A stretch of DNA of 38,882 nucleotides. It comes from an uncultured Oscillibacter sp. Lineage in GTDB: Bacteria > Bacillota > Clostridia > Oscillospirales > Oscillospiraceae. This document shows, in pieces, positions 17,619 through 24,683 of the stretch. How positions within the stretch are numbered: the stretch's first letter is position 1; each line of letters begins with the position of its first letter. Under the pieces are notes generated by a model. It had not been told where the DNA came from, did not search any database, and saw only the letters and a list, made by a program, of their open reading frames with translations. Made by a program: the position numbers and the translations under genes. The DNA lies in NCBI GenBank assembly GCA_900770295.1, contig CAAGJQ010000084.1:1-38882 (forward strand), read 5' to 3'.

Positions 17619-17667
17619 AAAAAAATGAGCGCAGACGACCCAAGAGGGGGCGCCCTTGCTCTCTCTT
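17619..17667 (-). promoter_or_regulatory. glnA leader: hexaloop antiterminator hairpin overlapping an intrinsic terminator
   Basis: Two exclusive structures on the minus strand. Antiterminator: AAGAGAGAGC, loop AAGGGC, GCCCCCTCTT (17642-17667), ten positions with eight Watson-Crick pairs and two A-C mismatches. Terminator: GGGCGC (17650-17655) with GCGCTC (17627-17632), followed by ATTTTTTT (17619-17626). Both need the GGGCGC segment. The loop and its flanks (GCAAGGGCGCC) are identical over 11 bases to the P2 hairpin of the amt leader. The transcript predicted from the promoter begins at or just before this hairpin. ANTAR control by the downstream nitR gene is the natural reading, but only one hexaloop hairpin is evident. 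Confidence 0.6.
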
Positions 17668-17673
17668 TTTTGA

Positions 17674-17703
17674 ATTATACGAGCAAAAAACCCGCCCTGT
17701 CAA
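17674..17703 (-). promoter_or_regulatory. Consensus sigma-A promoter of glnA
   Basis: TTGACA (17698-17703), 18-base spacer, TATAAT (17674-17679): both hexamers are perfect on the minus strand. Predicted start near 17667, about 110 bases before the glnA ATG. Its -35 lies inside the 3' arm of the spoVAD terminator hairpin. Confidence 0.88.
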
Positions 17704-17724
17704 CGTTTTTGGCGCTGACAGGGC
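17685..17724 (-). terminator. Terminator of spoVAD overlapping the glnA -35 element
   Basis: 9-bp perfect inverted repeat GCCCTGTCA/TGACAGGGC (17694-17702 with 17716-17724), followed on the minus strand by GGGTTTTTT. It lies about 100 bases after the spoVAD stop. The 3' arm contains most of the TTGACA of the glnA promoter, so the same inverted repeat could also be a protein-binding operator. Confidence 0.65.
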
Positions 17725-17828
17725 TGATTTGGGACTGATTTCGGGAACTCCTCTAAAAGCGGTGCCCACACGGGAAAAAGGTTTGTGCAATTTCCATACG
17801 GCGCACGAGTGTATTTCCGGGGCGCACA

Positions 17829-18845
17829 CTACTTTTCCGCGGAGAGGCAGACCACATGGCAGATACCGGGGACGGACTCCCCCTGGAAGGAGGAGGTGGG
17901 GGACAGCAGGGCGCCGGTGGGGGCAAAGACGATCTTCTTCCACTTCCCCCTGCGCATCTCCGGCAGCAGATACCCGTTCAGCACGGAGGCGGAGCAGCCG
18001 CAGCCGGAGGCGCCGGCGTGCATGTCCTGCTGGTCCCGGTCGTACAGAAGCAGGCCGCAGTCCTGAAAGTTCTCCCCCAGCTGGATGCCGTCTTTGGCGA
18101 AGAAGTCCCGGACGATGGCGTGGCCCAGTTCGCCCAGGTCGCCGGTGATGACCAGGTCGTAGTCGTCGGGCTTCGTGTTTGTGTCCCGGAAGAAGGCGGA
18201 GAGGCAATCGTAGGCCGCCGGGGCCATGGCCGCGCCCATGTTGTTGGCGTCGGTAATGCCCTTGTCCACGATCTTGCCGCAGGTGACGTGGGTGACGTAA
18301 GGGCCGGGGCCGTCCGCGCTTAGAATGGTGCAGCCGGCGGCGGTGGCGGTCCACTGGGCGGTGGGAGTCCGCTGGCTGCCGTAGGGCACGGGCATGCGGT
18401 ACTGCCGTTCCGCCGTGCAGAAGTGGGAGGAGGTCATAGCGGCGCATTTATCGGCGAAGCCGCCGTCGATGATCAGCGCCGCCAGGGACAATGACTCGCC
18501 CATGGTAGAGCAGGCGCCGTAGAGACCGTAGAAGGGGATGCCGAAATCCCGCAGACCGAAGGAGGAGCCGATGCACTGATTCAGCAGGTCTCCGGCGAAG
18601 ATATAGTCCAGGTCCCTGGGCTTCAGCTTTGCCTGGTCCAGCGCCCGCTGGAGCACCTTTTTCTGCATGGCGGACTCCGCCTTTTCCCAGGTTTTCTCCC
18701 CGAAGAAGGAGTCCTGACACAGCTCGTCGAAGTAGTCCGCCAGGGGGCCCTGTCCCTCGAACTTGCCGCCGATGTTGGCAAAGGAGAGGACGGAGGGCGG
18801 ATGGGCCAGGGCGATGGTCCTCTGGCCGAGACGTTTGTCGTTCAT
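17829..18845 (-). CDS. spoVAD: Stage V sporulation protein AD
   Basis: Thiolase-fold protein of the spore inner membrane that binds dipicolinic acid and is needed for its uptake in the developing spore. 338 residues, the usual SpoVAD size. Landmarks: VLSFANIGGKFEGQGPLADYFDE near the start, DYIFAGDLLNQCIGSSFGLR, the thiolase-like nucleophile region YGACSTMGES (near 110), ITGDLGELGH, and DMHAGASGCGCSA near the end. ATG at 18845 is chosen because GAGGTGG lies six bases upstream; an earlier ATG at 18875 has no good ribosome site. The expected partners spoVAC and spoVAE are not next to it; spoVAE is at 7158-7514. Downstream terminator at 17685-17724. Confidence 0.95.
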   Translation of the reverse strand: MNDKRLGQRTIALAHPPSVLSFANIGGKFEGQGPLADYFDELCQDSFFGEKTWEKAESAMQKKVLQRALDQAKLKPRDLDYIFAGDLLNQCIGSSFGLRDFGIPFYGLYGACSTMGESLSLAALIIDGGFADKCAAMTSSHFCTAERQYRMPVPYGSQRTPTAQWTATAAGCTILSADGPGPYVTHVTCGKIVDKGITDANNMGAAMAPAAYDCLSAFFRDTNTKPDDYDLVITGDLGELGHAIVRDFFAKDGIQLGENFQDCGLLLYDRDQQDMHAGASGCGCSASVLNGYLLPEMRRGKWKKIVFAPTGALLSPTSSFQGESVPGICHVVCLSAEK

Positions 18846-18911
18846 GGAAGCCACCTCGTTTGATGGATTTTCCATAGGTTGTCCAAAAACGGCAGAAATA
18901 TGAGGGGCAGG

Positions 18912-19076
18912 TCAGTTGTCGGTTCCGGGGCGCTCCGGGGCCGGGAGGACCCGCAGGACCGGACCGTCGTCCCGGAGATACAGCTCCTCACAGTCCTGCT
19001 GGGCTTTGACCAGGATGCCGATGGCTTTTTCTGTCTCCCGCATCAGGTGCAGATACATCTCTTTGTAGTCTGGCAT
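18912..19076 (-). CDS. Small conserved-looking protein (54 residues) upstream of spoVAD
   Basis: Begins MPDYKEMYLHLMRETEKAIGI with ribosome site AAAGGAC nine bases upstream, and ends ERPGTDN. The start M-x-DYK-x-MY-x-x-L and a following helix with regular charged residues (about 5-35) look like a small helical protein often seen beside XRE-type regulators in clostridia; I recall the pattern but cannot name a function. It is transcribed from the promoter at 19136-19163, divergent from the small HTH gene, with spoVAD 66 bases downstream. The second half is proline-rich and looks disordered. Confidence 0.6.
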   Translation of the reverse strand: MPDYKEMYLHLMRETEKAIGILVKAQQDCEELYLRDDGPVLRVLPAPERPGTDN

Positions 19077-19109
19077 GCGGAATGGTCCTTTCGCTTTAAC
19101 AACATGGGT

Positions 19110-19150
19110 ATTATTGCCTATAACGGTATACCTCCATTATAGGCAATAAT
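19110..19150. promoter_or_regulatory. 14-bp inverted-repeat operator between divergent small genes
   Basis: ATTATTGCCTATAA (19110-19123) and its exact complement TTATAGGCAATAAT (19137-19150), spacer 13 bases. Each arm contains a -10 like hexamer reading outward (TATAAC on plus, TATAAT on minus). The layout suggests that one dimeric regulator, most simply the HTH protein encoded at 19184, covers both promoters. Confidence 0.65.
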
Positions 19151-19163
19151 GAAGATATATCAA
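19136..19163 (-). promoter_or_regulatory. Promoter for the 54-residue gene and spoVAD
   Basis: TTGATA (19158-19163), 16-base spacer, TATAAT (19136-19141) on the minus strand; the -10 is inside the right operator arm. This is a vegetative-type promoter, not a sigma-G sequence. Confidence 0.6.
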
Positions 19164-19183
19164 AGGGAAAGGTGGGATGTCTG

Positions 19184-19390
19184 ATGATCTCTTACGCGCG
19201 GCTGTGGGAAACCATGAAAAAACGCGGCGCGACTACGTATACACTGCAAGTCAAGGGCCAGATCAGCAGCTCCACTGTCCGAAGGCTGAAAGCGGGGGAA
19301 TCCGTTTCCACCAATACACTGGACGCGCTGTGCAGGATCCTGGACTGCACGCTGCCGGACATTGTGGAATATCTGCCGGATGAAAAGTAA
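19184..19390 (+). CDS. Small XRE/Cro-type helix-turn-helix regulator (HTH_26/YozG-like)
   Basis: 68 residues, essentially one DNA-binding domain: MISYARLWETMKKRGATTY, then SSSTVRRLKAGESVSTNTLDALCRILDCTLPDIVEYLPD. This pattern (a short helix, SxxTVxRLKxG, then LxxLCxILDCxxxDIxEYxPD) is typical of small PF13443-type regulators in Firmicutes. ATG 19184 is chosen on the AAAGGTGGG ribosome site; the frame also opens at a GTG four codons earlier. It probably represses its own promoter and the divergent one through the inverted repeat at 19110-19150. Followed directly by a terminator that overlaps its stop codon. Confidence 0.85.
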   Translation: MISYARLWETMKKRGATTYTLQVKGQISSSTVRRLKAGESVSTNTLDALCRILDCTLPDIVEYLPDEK

Positions 19391-19434
19391 CACGGGAAGT
19401 ACCGCTGTTTGGATACTTCCCGTGTTGCTTTTTT
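19390..19434. terminator. Terminator between the HTH gene and the convergent CDF gene
   Basis: 12-bp perfect stem ACACGGGAAGTA/TACTTCCCGTGT (19390-19401 with 19414-19425), then TGCTTTTTT on the plus strand. On the minus strand TACTTTTC follows, so it probably serves both convergent genes. Confidence 0.85.
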
Positions 19435-19435
19435 A

Positions 19436-20599
19436 TTATGTATAGGACCGCTCCACGTTCACCACGGCGTAATAGTTGCCGTCCAGCGCCCGGACGGCGG
19501 TCTGAATCTTCTCCGTGACCTCCGCGTCGGTGAGACGGAACTGGAAGGGAACCACCGCGTCGAAGATGACATTCGTATGGGTGGGGCCGGACACCATGCG
19601 GAAGTCGTGAATGCTGATGCTGTCATCGATGCAGCGGACCAGCGCCGCCACCCGCTCCCGGGTCTCCTGGGTGACGCCGTCGTCGGTGACGATGGGGTCC
19701 ATGTGGATGACGGCCTCACAGCCCAGCTTCTCCCGCAGCTCTTTTTCCACGTTGTCGATCTCGTCATGGAGATTCAGCACATTTTCCGAGGCGGAGACCT
19801 CCGCGTGGAGGGAGATCATCACCCGGCCGGGGCCATAGTCGTGGACGATAAGGTCGTGGATGCCGATGATGGCGGGATGGGCCATGACGAGATCCTTGAT
19901 CTCCTGGACGAACTCGTGAGTGGGCGGCGTGCCCAGCAGGGGGTTCAGCGTGTCCCTGGCGGCATTGAAGCCGGACCAGAGAATGAACGCCGCCACCAGA
20001 ATGCCGCACCAGCCGTCGATCAGCAGACCGGTGAACTGGCTCACCAGCGTGGCGAACAGCACGGCGGTGGTGGCCACGCTGTCACTGAGGGAATCCGCGG
20101 CCGTGGCCAGCATGGCGGAGGAGTTCAGCTGTTTGCCCAGCCGCCGGTTGTAGAAGGACATGTACAGCTTCACCGCGATGGAGACGCAGAGAATGACCAG
20201 CACCAGAGCGCCGGACTCCACCGGCTCAGGGTGCAGGATCTTGTCCAGGGAGGACTTGGCCAGCTCAAAGCCCATCAGCAGGATGAGCATGGACACGGCC
20301 AGACCGGACAGGTACTCGATGCGCCCGTGGCCAAAGGGGTGGTCCGAGTCCGGCTTCTGCCCCGCCAGCTGAAAGCCCAGCATGGTGACGAAGGAGCTGC
20401 CGGCGTCGGACAGGTTGTTGAAGGCGTCGGCGGTGATGGCGATGGAGCCGGAGATGGTGCCGGCGAAGAATTTGCCCAGGAACAGCAGCACATTGAAGCC
20501 GATGCCGGCGGCGCCGCAGAGAATGCCGTAGTCCTTGCGGAGCTGGGCCTCTGTTTTTCCGTCGGGCTTAAGGAAGATCCGCGCGAGCAGGGAAATCAT
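19436..20599 (-). CDS. Cation diffusion facilitator (CDF) metal exporter, manganese-type motifs
   Basis: Proton-coupled efflux of a divalent metal across the cytoplasmic membrane. 387 residues: six membrane helices (about 30-215) and a cytoplasmic metal-binding domain, longer than usual at the C-terminus. The metal site reads NNLSD in TM2 (Asn61, Asp65) and DSLSD in TM5 (Asp169, Asp173). Zinc exporters have HxxxD; the Asn/Asp set is that of manganese-type CDFs such as MntE, so manganese is the better guess. The conserved DHPFGHGRIEYLSG follows TM2. It starts four bases after the NhaC stop, hence the same operon, and is the last gene. Confidence 0.9.
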   Translation of the reverse strand: MISLLARIFLKPDGKTEAQLRKDYGILCGAAGIGFNVLLFLGKFFAGTISGSIAITADAFNNLSDAGSSFVTMLGFQLAGQKPDSDHPFGHGRIEYLSGLAVSMLILLMGFELAKSSLDKILHPEPVESGALVLVILCVSIAVKLYMSFYNRRLGKQLNSSAMLATAADSLSDSVATTAVLFATLVSQFTGLLIDGWCGILVAAFILWSGFNAARDTLNPLLGTPPTHEFVQEIKDLVMAHPAIIGIHDLIVHDYGPGRVMISLHAEVSASENVLNLHDEIDNVEKELREKLGCEAVIHMDPIVTDDGVTQETRERVAALVRCIDDSISIHDFRMVSGPTHTNVIFDAVVPFQFRLTDAEVTEKIQTAVRALDGNYYAVVNVERSYT

Positions 20600-20603
20600 A
20601 TGA

Positions 20604-21938
20604 TCAGGTCCTTTCTGCCAGGACGGGACGGTTTTGCCCGGCCTGGAAATACCGTTTGGTGAAAAGATAGCAAAGGGGAATCATGTAGAGGAGCACACAG
20701 CAGGGGATGGCCTCCATTCCTACATCCAGAGTGGAGAGAGGAACAGCGCTGGCAATGCTCCAGGGAACCAGACCGGCGATGACCACGCCGGAGTTGGCAA
20801 TATCGATGGCAAGTTCTGTGGAGGAGGCCCCCTGGGTCTTGTAGCTGTCCGCCAGAAGCTGTTCGTCCATCAGCACCACAACGCTCTGGTTGCAGAATAT
20901 GGCGGCGATCATGGTGCTGACGATCACGGCGGCAGGAAAGCGGCCCAGCTTTTCCGCAAGCTGTGCCGCCTCTCCCCTGGCGGGGGCCAGCGCGTCAATG
21001 CCGCCCAGAATACCGGCGTACAGGCTGGTGATGAACACCACGGCGCCGCAGGAGAGCATGGAGCAGAGACCGCCGCCGGAGAGAATATCCCGCAGCTCCG
21101 GCTGGACCGGCTGATATCCGCAGACAGCGATCCGGAGAGCATCCGGTACGCTCTGCCCCTGGAGCAGGACGGTGACCGCCAGTGCCGCGGCCGCGCTGGC
21201 GGCCAAGGCCCATTTGATGGGAACTTTCAGCAAGGGCAGCAGAAAAACGAGCGCCGCCGGCAGGAGAACCTGCCAGCCCAGCGCAAAGTCGTTGGACAGA
21301 ATCGTGAGGATGCCGTTATCCACGGAAGAGATGGGATTTTGCAGGGAGAACGCGACGAAGATTACGGCAGTCAGGGCGGTGGGCAGCAGGGCTGTTTTCA
21401 GCATCTCGCGGATATTGGAATAGAGCGGCGTCTGCGTACAGGCGGCGACCAGAGTGGCACAGGAGGACATGGGGGAGCAGCGGTCGCCAAAATAGGCACC
21501 GGAGATGATGGCGCCGGCCGTGATGGACAGGTCCACACCGCCGGATCGGGCCAGCGTGATGAGGACCACACCTGCCGTGCCCACGACACCGAAGCTGGTG
21601 CCCAGAGCGAAGGAAAGGGCGGTGCACAGCAGAAATGTCATCAGGATGAACCAGCTGGGAGAAATGCTCCGCAGACCGTAGTACAGAAAAAAGGCGATGG
21701 TGCCGGAGGAGCGCCACAGGGCGGTCACCGTGCCAATCAGCAAAAACACGGGTACCACGATCAGAGATTCCCGGCCTTTCCCCCAGACCATGGACGCCAT
21801 CTCCCGGGCGGAGAAGCCCCGGCGGAGACCAAGGATGAAGAAGAGGACCAACCCCAGCAGCAGAGCCCATATCAGACTGTGTGACGTGGCGAGACAGACG
21901 GCCACCGCCGCCAGAAAGACTCCAAAGCAGGCAGCCAT
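20604..21938 (-). CDS. NhaC-family sodium/proton antiporter-like membrane protein
   Basis: Ion-coupled antiporter of the IT superfamily. 444 residues with about 11-12 hydrophobic helices. The family signature is GAYFGDRCSPMSS (147-159), matching the GAYFGDxxSP motif of NhaC/MleN proteins. ATG 21938 is three bases after the stop of the zinc-ribbon gene; the open frame extends further upstream, but only by reading through that gene in another frame. No strong ribosome site is visible, so translational coupling is likely. Members exchange Na+ for H+ or malate for lactate; substrate uncertain. Confidence 0.85.
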   Translation of the reverse strand: MAACFGVFLAAVAVCLATSHSLIWALLLGLVLFFILGLRRGFSAREMASMVWGKGRESLIVVPVFLLIGTVTALWRSSGTIAFFLYYGLRSISPSWFILMTFLLCTALSFALGTSFGVVGTAGVVLITLARSGGVDLSITAGAIISGAYFGDRCSPMSSCATLVAACTQTPLYSNIREMLKTALLPTALTAVIFVAFSLQNPISSVDNGILTILSNDFALGWQVLLPAALVFLLPLLKVPIKWALAASAAAALAVTVLLQGQSVPDALRIAVCGYQPVQPELRDILSGGGLCSMLSCGAVVFITSLYAGILGGIDALAPARGEAAQLAEKLGRFPAAVIVSTMIAAIFCNQSVVVLMDEQLLADSYKTQGASSTELAIDIANSGVVIAGLVPWSIASAVPLSTLDVGMEAIPCCVLLYMIPLCYLFTKRYFQAGQNRPVLAERT

Positions 21939-21940
21939 GC

Positions 21941-22546
21941 TTACCGCCCCGGAATGACCAGCTTCATGTGGCAGCACAGATCGTCCAGGTCCCGGTCCGT
22001 GGCGGCGGGAATGCGCAGCTTGGCCCCGCAGTCCCGGCACACCAGATCCACGGCGCTGCGGCGGATCTCCATGCCGTAGTGCCTGCTGCCGCAGGCACAG
22101 GTGATGCCGTCCTTCCGGGCGGCGATATCCTTCAGCTCGGAGAGGACCTCGTACATGATGACGTTGTCCAGAAAGGCCTCCTGATCCTCGCCCTCCTGCT
22201 GCTTTTCCTTTTCCGCCAGAATGGCCAGCTCCCGCAGATTCTTCTCCACGATGCCCTCCGGCCCGATGTAGCAGCAGAACTGCTTCGTCTTGGCGCAGCC
22301 CAGAGCCGTGGCGCCTTTCAGAATCCGCTCCGGCGGGCAGACGGCCATGTGGGTCTCGCCGCAGATGCCGCAGGGCACATATACCTTATATTTGGTACCG
22401 TCGAACTCCGTCCGCAGAACGCTCTCGCCGCAGTCGCATTCGATCTCCGCGTCGGAGGCCTCCAGCGCGAAAATGGAGCGGGTGCCCATGACCGGCTTGC
22501 CGCATTTGGGGCAGAGGTAGCCGAAGGTCCGCATGTCTTCGCTCAT
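21941..22546 (-). CDS. Cysteine-rich zinc-ribbon protein of unknown function
   Basis: 201 residues. Five metal-binding knuckles: CPKC (12-15), CDC (37-39), CGIC (59-62), CAC (150-152) and CRDC (170-173). The spacing suggests two zinc ribbons at the N-terminus and one at the C-terminus, separated by a charged helical region (about 95-145, KNLRELAILAEKEKQQEGED). No catalytic motif recognised; it is not a known transcription or tRNA factor to me. It is the first gene of a three-gene operon with the NhaC antiporter and the CDF exporter. A role in metal sensing or buffering is possible but is inference from context. GAGGTG precedes the ATG. Confidence 0.75.
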   Translation of the reverse strand: MSEDMRTFGYLCPKCGKPVMGTRSIFALEASDAEIECDCGESVLRTEFDGTKYKVYVPCGICGETHMAVCPPERILKGATALGCAKTKQFCCYIGPEGIVEKNLRELAILAEKEKQQEGEDQEAFLDNVIMYEVLSELKDIAARKDGITCACGSRHYGMEIRRSAVDLVCRDCGAKLRIPAATDRDLDDLCCHMKLVIPGR

Positions 22547-22592
22547 ATATCAACACCTCATTTTGTGATTTGCGTGGAATTTCGGACTTTTC

Positions 22593-22621
22593 ATTATAAT
22601 ACGAAAAATTGGAAATGTACA
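22593..22621 (-). promoter_or_regulatory. Promoter of the zinc-ribbon/nhaC/CDF operon
   Basis: TGTACA (22616-22621), 17-base spacer, TATAAT (22593-22598) on the minus strand, about 46 bases before the start codon. Confidence 0.7.
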
Positions 22622-22628
22622 GCATTTG

Positions 22629-22657
22629 TTGCAAAAAGAGGAGGCCTGTGGTAAAAT
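22629..22657 (+). promoter_or_regulatory. Promoter of gluQ
   Basis: TTGCAA (22629-22634), 17-base spacer, TAAAAT (22652-22657) on the plus strand. It lies only a few bases from the divergent promoter at 22593-22621. The position also rules out the long open frame starting at 22626 as the protein start. Confidence 0.6.
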
Positions 22658-22709
22658 CCGCCTCAGTGAAAAGACGGCCCTTGGGCCGGACAGGGAAGGA
22701 GAGTCCCCT

Positions 22710-23651
22710 TTGATAACAGTCGGCCGTTTCGCGCCCTCGCCCAGCGGGCGCATCCATCTGGGAAATATCCTGTGCAGCCTGCTGGCCTGGCTCAGCGCCC
22801 GGCAGAAGGACGGCCGGGTGGTGCTGCGGATCGAGGATCTGGACACGGCCCGCTGCCCCCGGCGGTACGCGGACCAGATGGAGGAGGACCTGCGGTGGCT
22901 GGGCCTGGGCTGGGACGAGGGTCCCTCCGTGGGCGGGCCTGACGGACCCTATTATCAAAGTGAGCGCACGGCCCTCTACCAGGCGGCGCTGGACAGGCTG
23001 GAGGCCATGGGACTGGTCTATCCCTGTTTCTGCACCCGGGCGGAGCTCCACGCCGCCAGCGCCCCCCACCGGGAGGACGGGCAGGTGGTCTATGCCGGGA
23101 CCTGCCGGAATCTGACGCCGGAACAGGCGGCAGAGCGGGCGAAAAAACGGGCGCCCGCCCTGCGCCTGCGGGTGCCGGACGAGGCGTGGGCCTTCACGGA
23201 CGGCCACATGGGCCCGTACCGGGAGAATTTGGCCAAGGACTGCGGGGATTTCCTGCTGCGTCGGTCCGACGGCATGTTCGCCTACCAGCTGGCGGTGGTG
23301 GTGGACGACGCGGCCATGGGGGTCACGGAGGTGGTCCGGGGCGCGGACCTGCTGGACTCCACGCCAAGGCAGCTGTACCTCTACCACCTGCTGGACCTGC
23401 CGGCGCCGTCCTTTATCCACTTCCCGCTGCTGCTGGACGCCAATGGCCGGCGGCTCTCCAAGCGGAACGCCGACGCGGGCCTGGACGGCCTGCGGGACCG
23501 GGCCACGGCAGCGGAGATCCTTGGCAAGCTGGCGTATCTGGCAGGCTTCAACCCCTCGGCGGAGCCGAAGACGGCGGCGGAGCTGCTGCCGGACTTTGAC
23601 TGGGATAAGGTACCGAAGGCGGATATCCGCATCCCGGAGGGACTGTTTTAA
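22710..23651 (+). CDS. gluQ: Glutamyl-Q tRNA(Asp) synthetase
   Basis: Paralogue of the GluRS catalytic domain that ligates glutamate to queuosine 34 of tRNA(Asp). 313 residues, lacking the anticodon-binding domain of GluRS. HIGH-type motif RIHLGN (14-19) after VGRFAPSPSG; KMSKS-type motif RRLSKRNAD. The zinc region reads YPCFCTRAEL with a later Tyr-x-x-x-Cys (YAGTC), as in YadB/GluQRS. The likely start is TTG at 22710, with GGAAGGAG upstream and the conserved ITVGRFAPSPSG right after it. GluQRS assumes queuosine-modified tRNA in this organism. Confidence 0.92.
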   Translation: MITVGRFAPSPSGRIHLGNILCSLLAWLSARQKDGRVVLRIEDLDTARCPRRYADQMEEDLRWLGLGWDEGPSVGGPDGPYYQSERTALYQAALDRLEAMGLVYPCFCTRAELHAASAPHREDGQVVYAGTCRNLTPEQAAERAKKRAPALRLRVPDEAWAFTDGHMGPYRENLAKDCGDFLLRRSDGMFAYQLAVVVDDAAMGVTEVVRGADLLDSTPRQLYLYHLLDLPAPSFIHFPLLLDANGRRLSKRNADAGLDGLRDRATAAEILGKLAYLAGFNPSAEPKTAAELLPDFDWDKVPKADIRIPEGLF

Positions 23652-23655
23652 GCGC

Positions 23656-23689
23656 AAAAATGCACAGGCTATTCAGCCTGTGCATTTTT
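23656..23689. terminator. Bidirectional terminator between gluQ and the fatty-acid operon
   Basis: 15-bp perfect repeat with 4-base loop ATTC (23656-23670 with 23675-23689). AAAAA begins the left arm and TTTTT ends the right arm, so it works on both strands for the convergent genes. Confidence 0.9.
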
Positions 23690-23711
23690 ATATGACCATG
23701 CTGCGAAGCAG

Positions 23712-24179
23712 CTATTCCTGCGTCCGGGCCTCGGGGAGGATGACCTCCGGCATCAGCTCCCGGCTGACGATGGTGAGCATCTGCTCCAGCTTGGAGCACT
23801 CCTCCGGCGTGAAGCGCTGATTGGCCCGCTTTACCACCTCCGTGGTGTAGGAGGCGGAGATGTTGTAGTAGTCGATATATTTCTGGGTGACCACTAGGTG
23901 ATACTCACGCCGGTCGTCCGGGGACTGGACCTTCCGGATATAGCCCTTCTTCACCAGACTGTTGACCTTGTAGGCCGCGTTGGGCGGGGAGATGCGCATG
24001 AAGGACGCGAACTCGTTCACCGTGGGGCTGCCAAGGGCTTTGATTGTCTCCATAGCGAACGTTTCCACGGCAGTGAGACTGGCCTCCCGGTCCTGAAAGC
24101 GGCTGAAGATCTCCTGATAAAAGTGCAGCTTGAACTTGGTATAAACTTCATCAAATGCCTGCTCCAGCGTGGTGACCAC
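23712..24179 (-). CDS. MarR-family repressor, probably FabT-like regulator of the fab operon
   Basis: About 155 residues with a winged helix (near 45-115: SPTVNEFASFMRISPPNAAYKVNSL, wing SPDDRREYHLVV) flanked by dimer helices. It is the last gene of the FAS-II operon, as fabT is a fab-cluster gene in other Firmicutes, and should repress the operon, in FabT with long-chain acyl-ACP as corepressor. The start is uncertain: GTG at 24179 directly follows GGAAGGG, which is very close; the frame is open to 24293 and a CTG lies slightly downstream. A separate promoter at 24212-24240 could keep the repressor expressed. Probable target: palindromes at 34811-34850. Confidence 0.82.
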   Translation of the reverse strand: MVTTLEQAFDEVYTKFKLHFYQEIFSRFQDREASLTAVETFAMETIKALGSPTVNEFASFMRISPPNAAYKVNSLVKKGYIRKVQSPDDRREYHLVVTQKYIDYYNISASYTTEVVKRANQRFTPEECSKLEQMLTIVSRELMPEVILPEARTQE

Positions 24180-24211
24180 CCCTTCCCGCGTCTCCAGTCT
24201 CTGTGAAATCC

Positions 24212-24240
24212 AGTATAGCAAGTCCGCGGGAAAAACGCAA
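24212..24240 (-). promoter_or_regulatory. Possible internal promoter for the marR gene
   Basis: TTGCGT (24235-24240), 17-base spacer, TATACT (24212-24217) on the minus strand, in the 64-base gap after fabZ. The -10 is good and the -35 weak. Confidence 0.5.
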
Positions 24241-24243
24241 CCT

Positions 24244-24681
24244 TTATCCCGCTTGTATTGCAAAGGTAATCTCCGCGGCGACAGCGACCTCACCGTTGAC
24301 GGTGGCCTTGCAGGTGCCCACGCCGATGGGGCCCCGCTGCTTCGTCAGCACGCACTCCATCTCCACCACGTCGCCGGGGACTACCTGGCGCTTGAAGCGG
24401 GCGTCATGGACCCGGCCCAAAAAGGCCAGCTTGCCCTTGTTCTCCGGCAGGGCCAGGATGGCCACGCCGCCCACCTGGGCCATGGCCTCGATGAGCAGAA
24501 CGCCGGGCATGACGTGCTTCTGGGGGAAATGGCCCTGGAAAAAGGGCTCGTTGACGGTGACGCATTTGATGCCCCTGGCCCACTTGCCCGGCTCGCCGTC
24601 CACGATGCGGTCCACCAGGGCGAAGGGATACCGGTGAGGAAGAATTTCCGCGATCTGATCGGAATCGTACTGCATACCCAT
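24244..24681 (-). CDS. fabZ: 3-hydroxyacyl-ACP dehydratase FabZ
   Basis: Dehydrates 3-hydroxyacyl-ACP to trans-2-enoyl-ACP; hot-dog fold. 145 residues. LPHRYPFALVDRI (14-26) and QGHFPQKHVMPGVLLIEAMAQVGG with catalytic His51 and Glu65. FabA-specific sequence is absent, so this enzyme alone is not expected to isomerise to cis-3. Start ATG 24681, three bases after the fabF stop, with GGGAGGG just upstream; a second ATG two codons later is possible. Confidence 0.96.
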   Translation of the reverse strand: MGMQYDSDQIAEILPHRYPFALVDRIVDGEPGKWARGIKCVTVNEPFFQGHFPQKHVMPGVLLIEAMAQVGGVAILALPENKGKLAFLGRVHDARFKRQVVPGDVVEMECVLTKQRGPIGVGTCKATVNGEVAVAAEITFAIQAG

Positions 24682-24683
24682 GC

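Noticed and set aside
17558..17828. GlnR/TnrA-type operator upstream of glnA
   Set aside because: The TGTCA/TGACA repeat has a 13-base spacer, not the 7 bases of the GlnR box, and is better explained as a terminator arm plus -35.
22626..22709. N-terminal extension of gluQ from a TTG at 22626
   Set aside because: It begins inside the promoter -35 and has no homologous sequence; the conserved protein begins at 22710.
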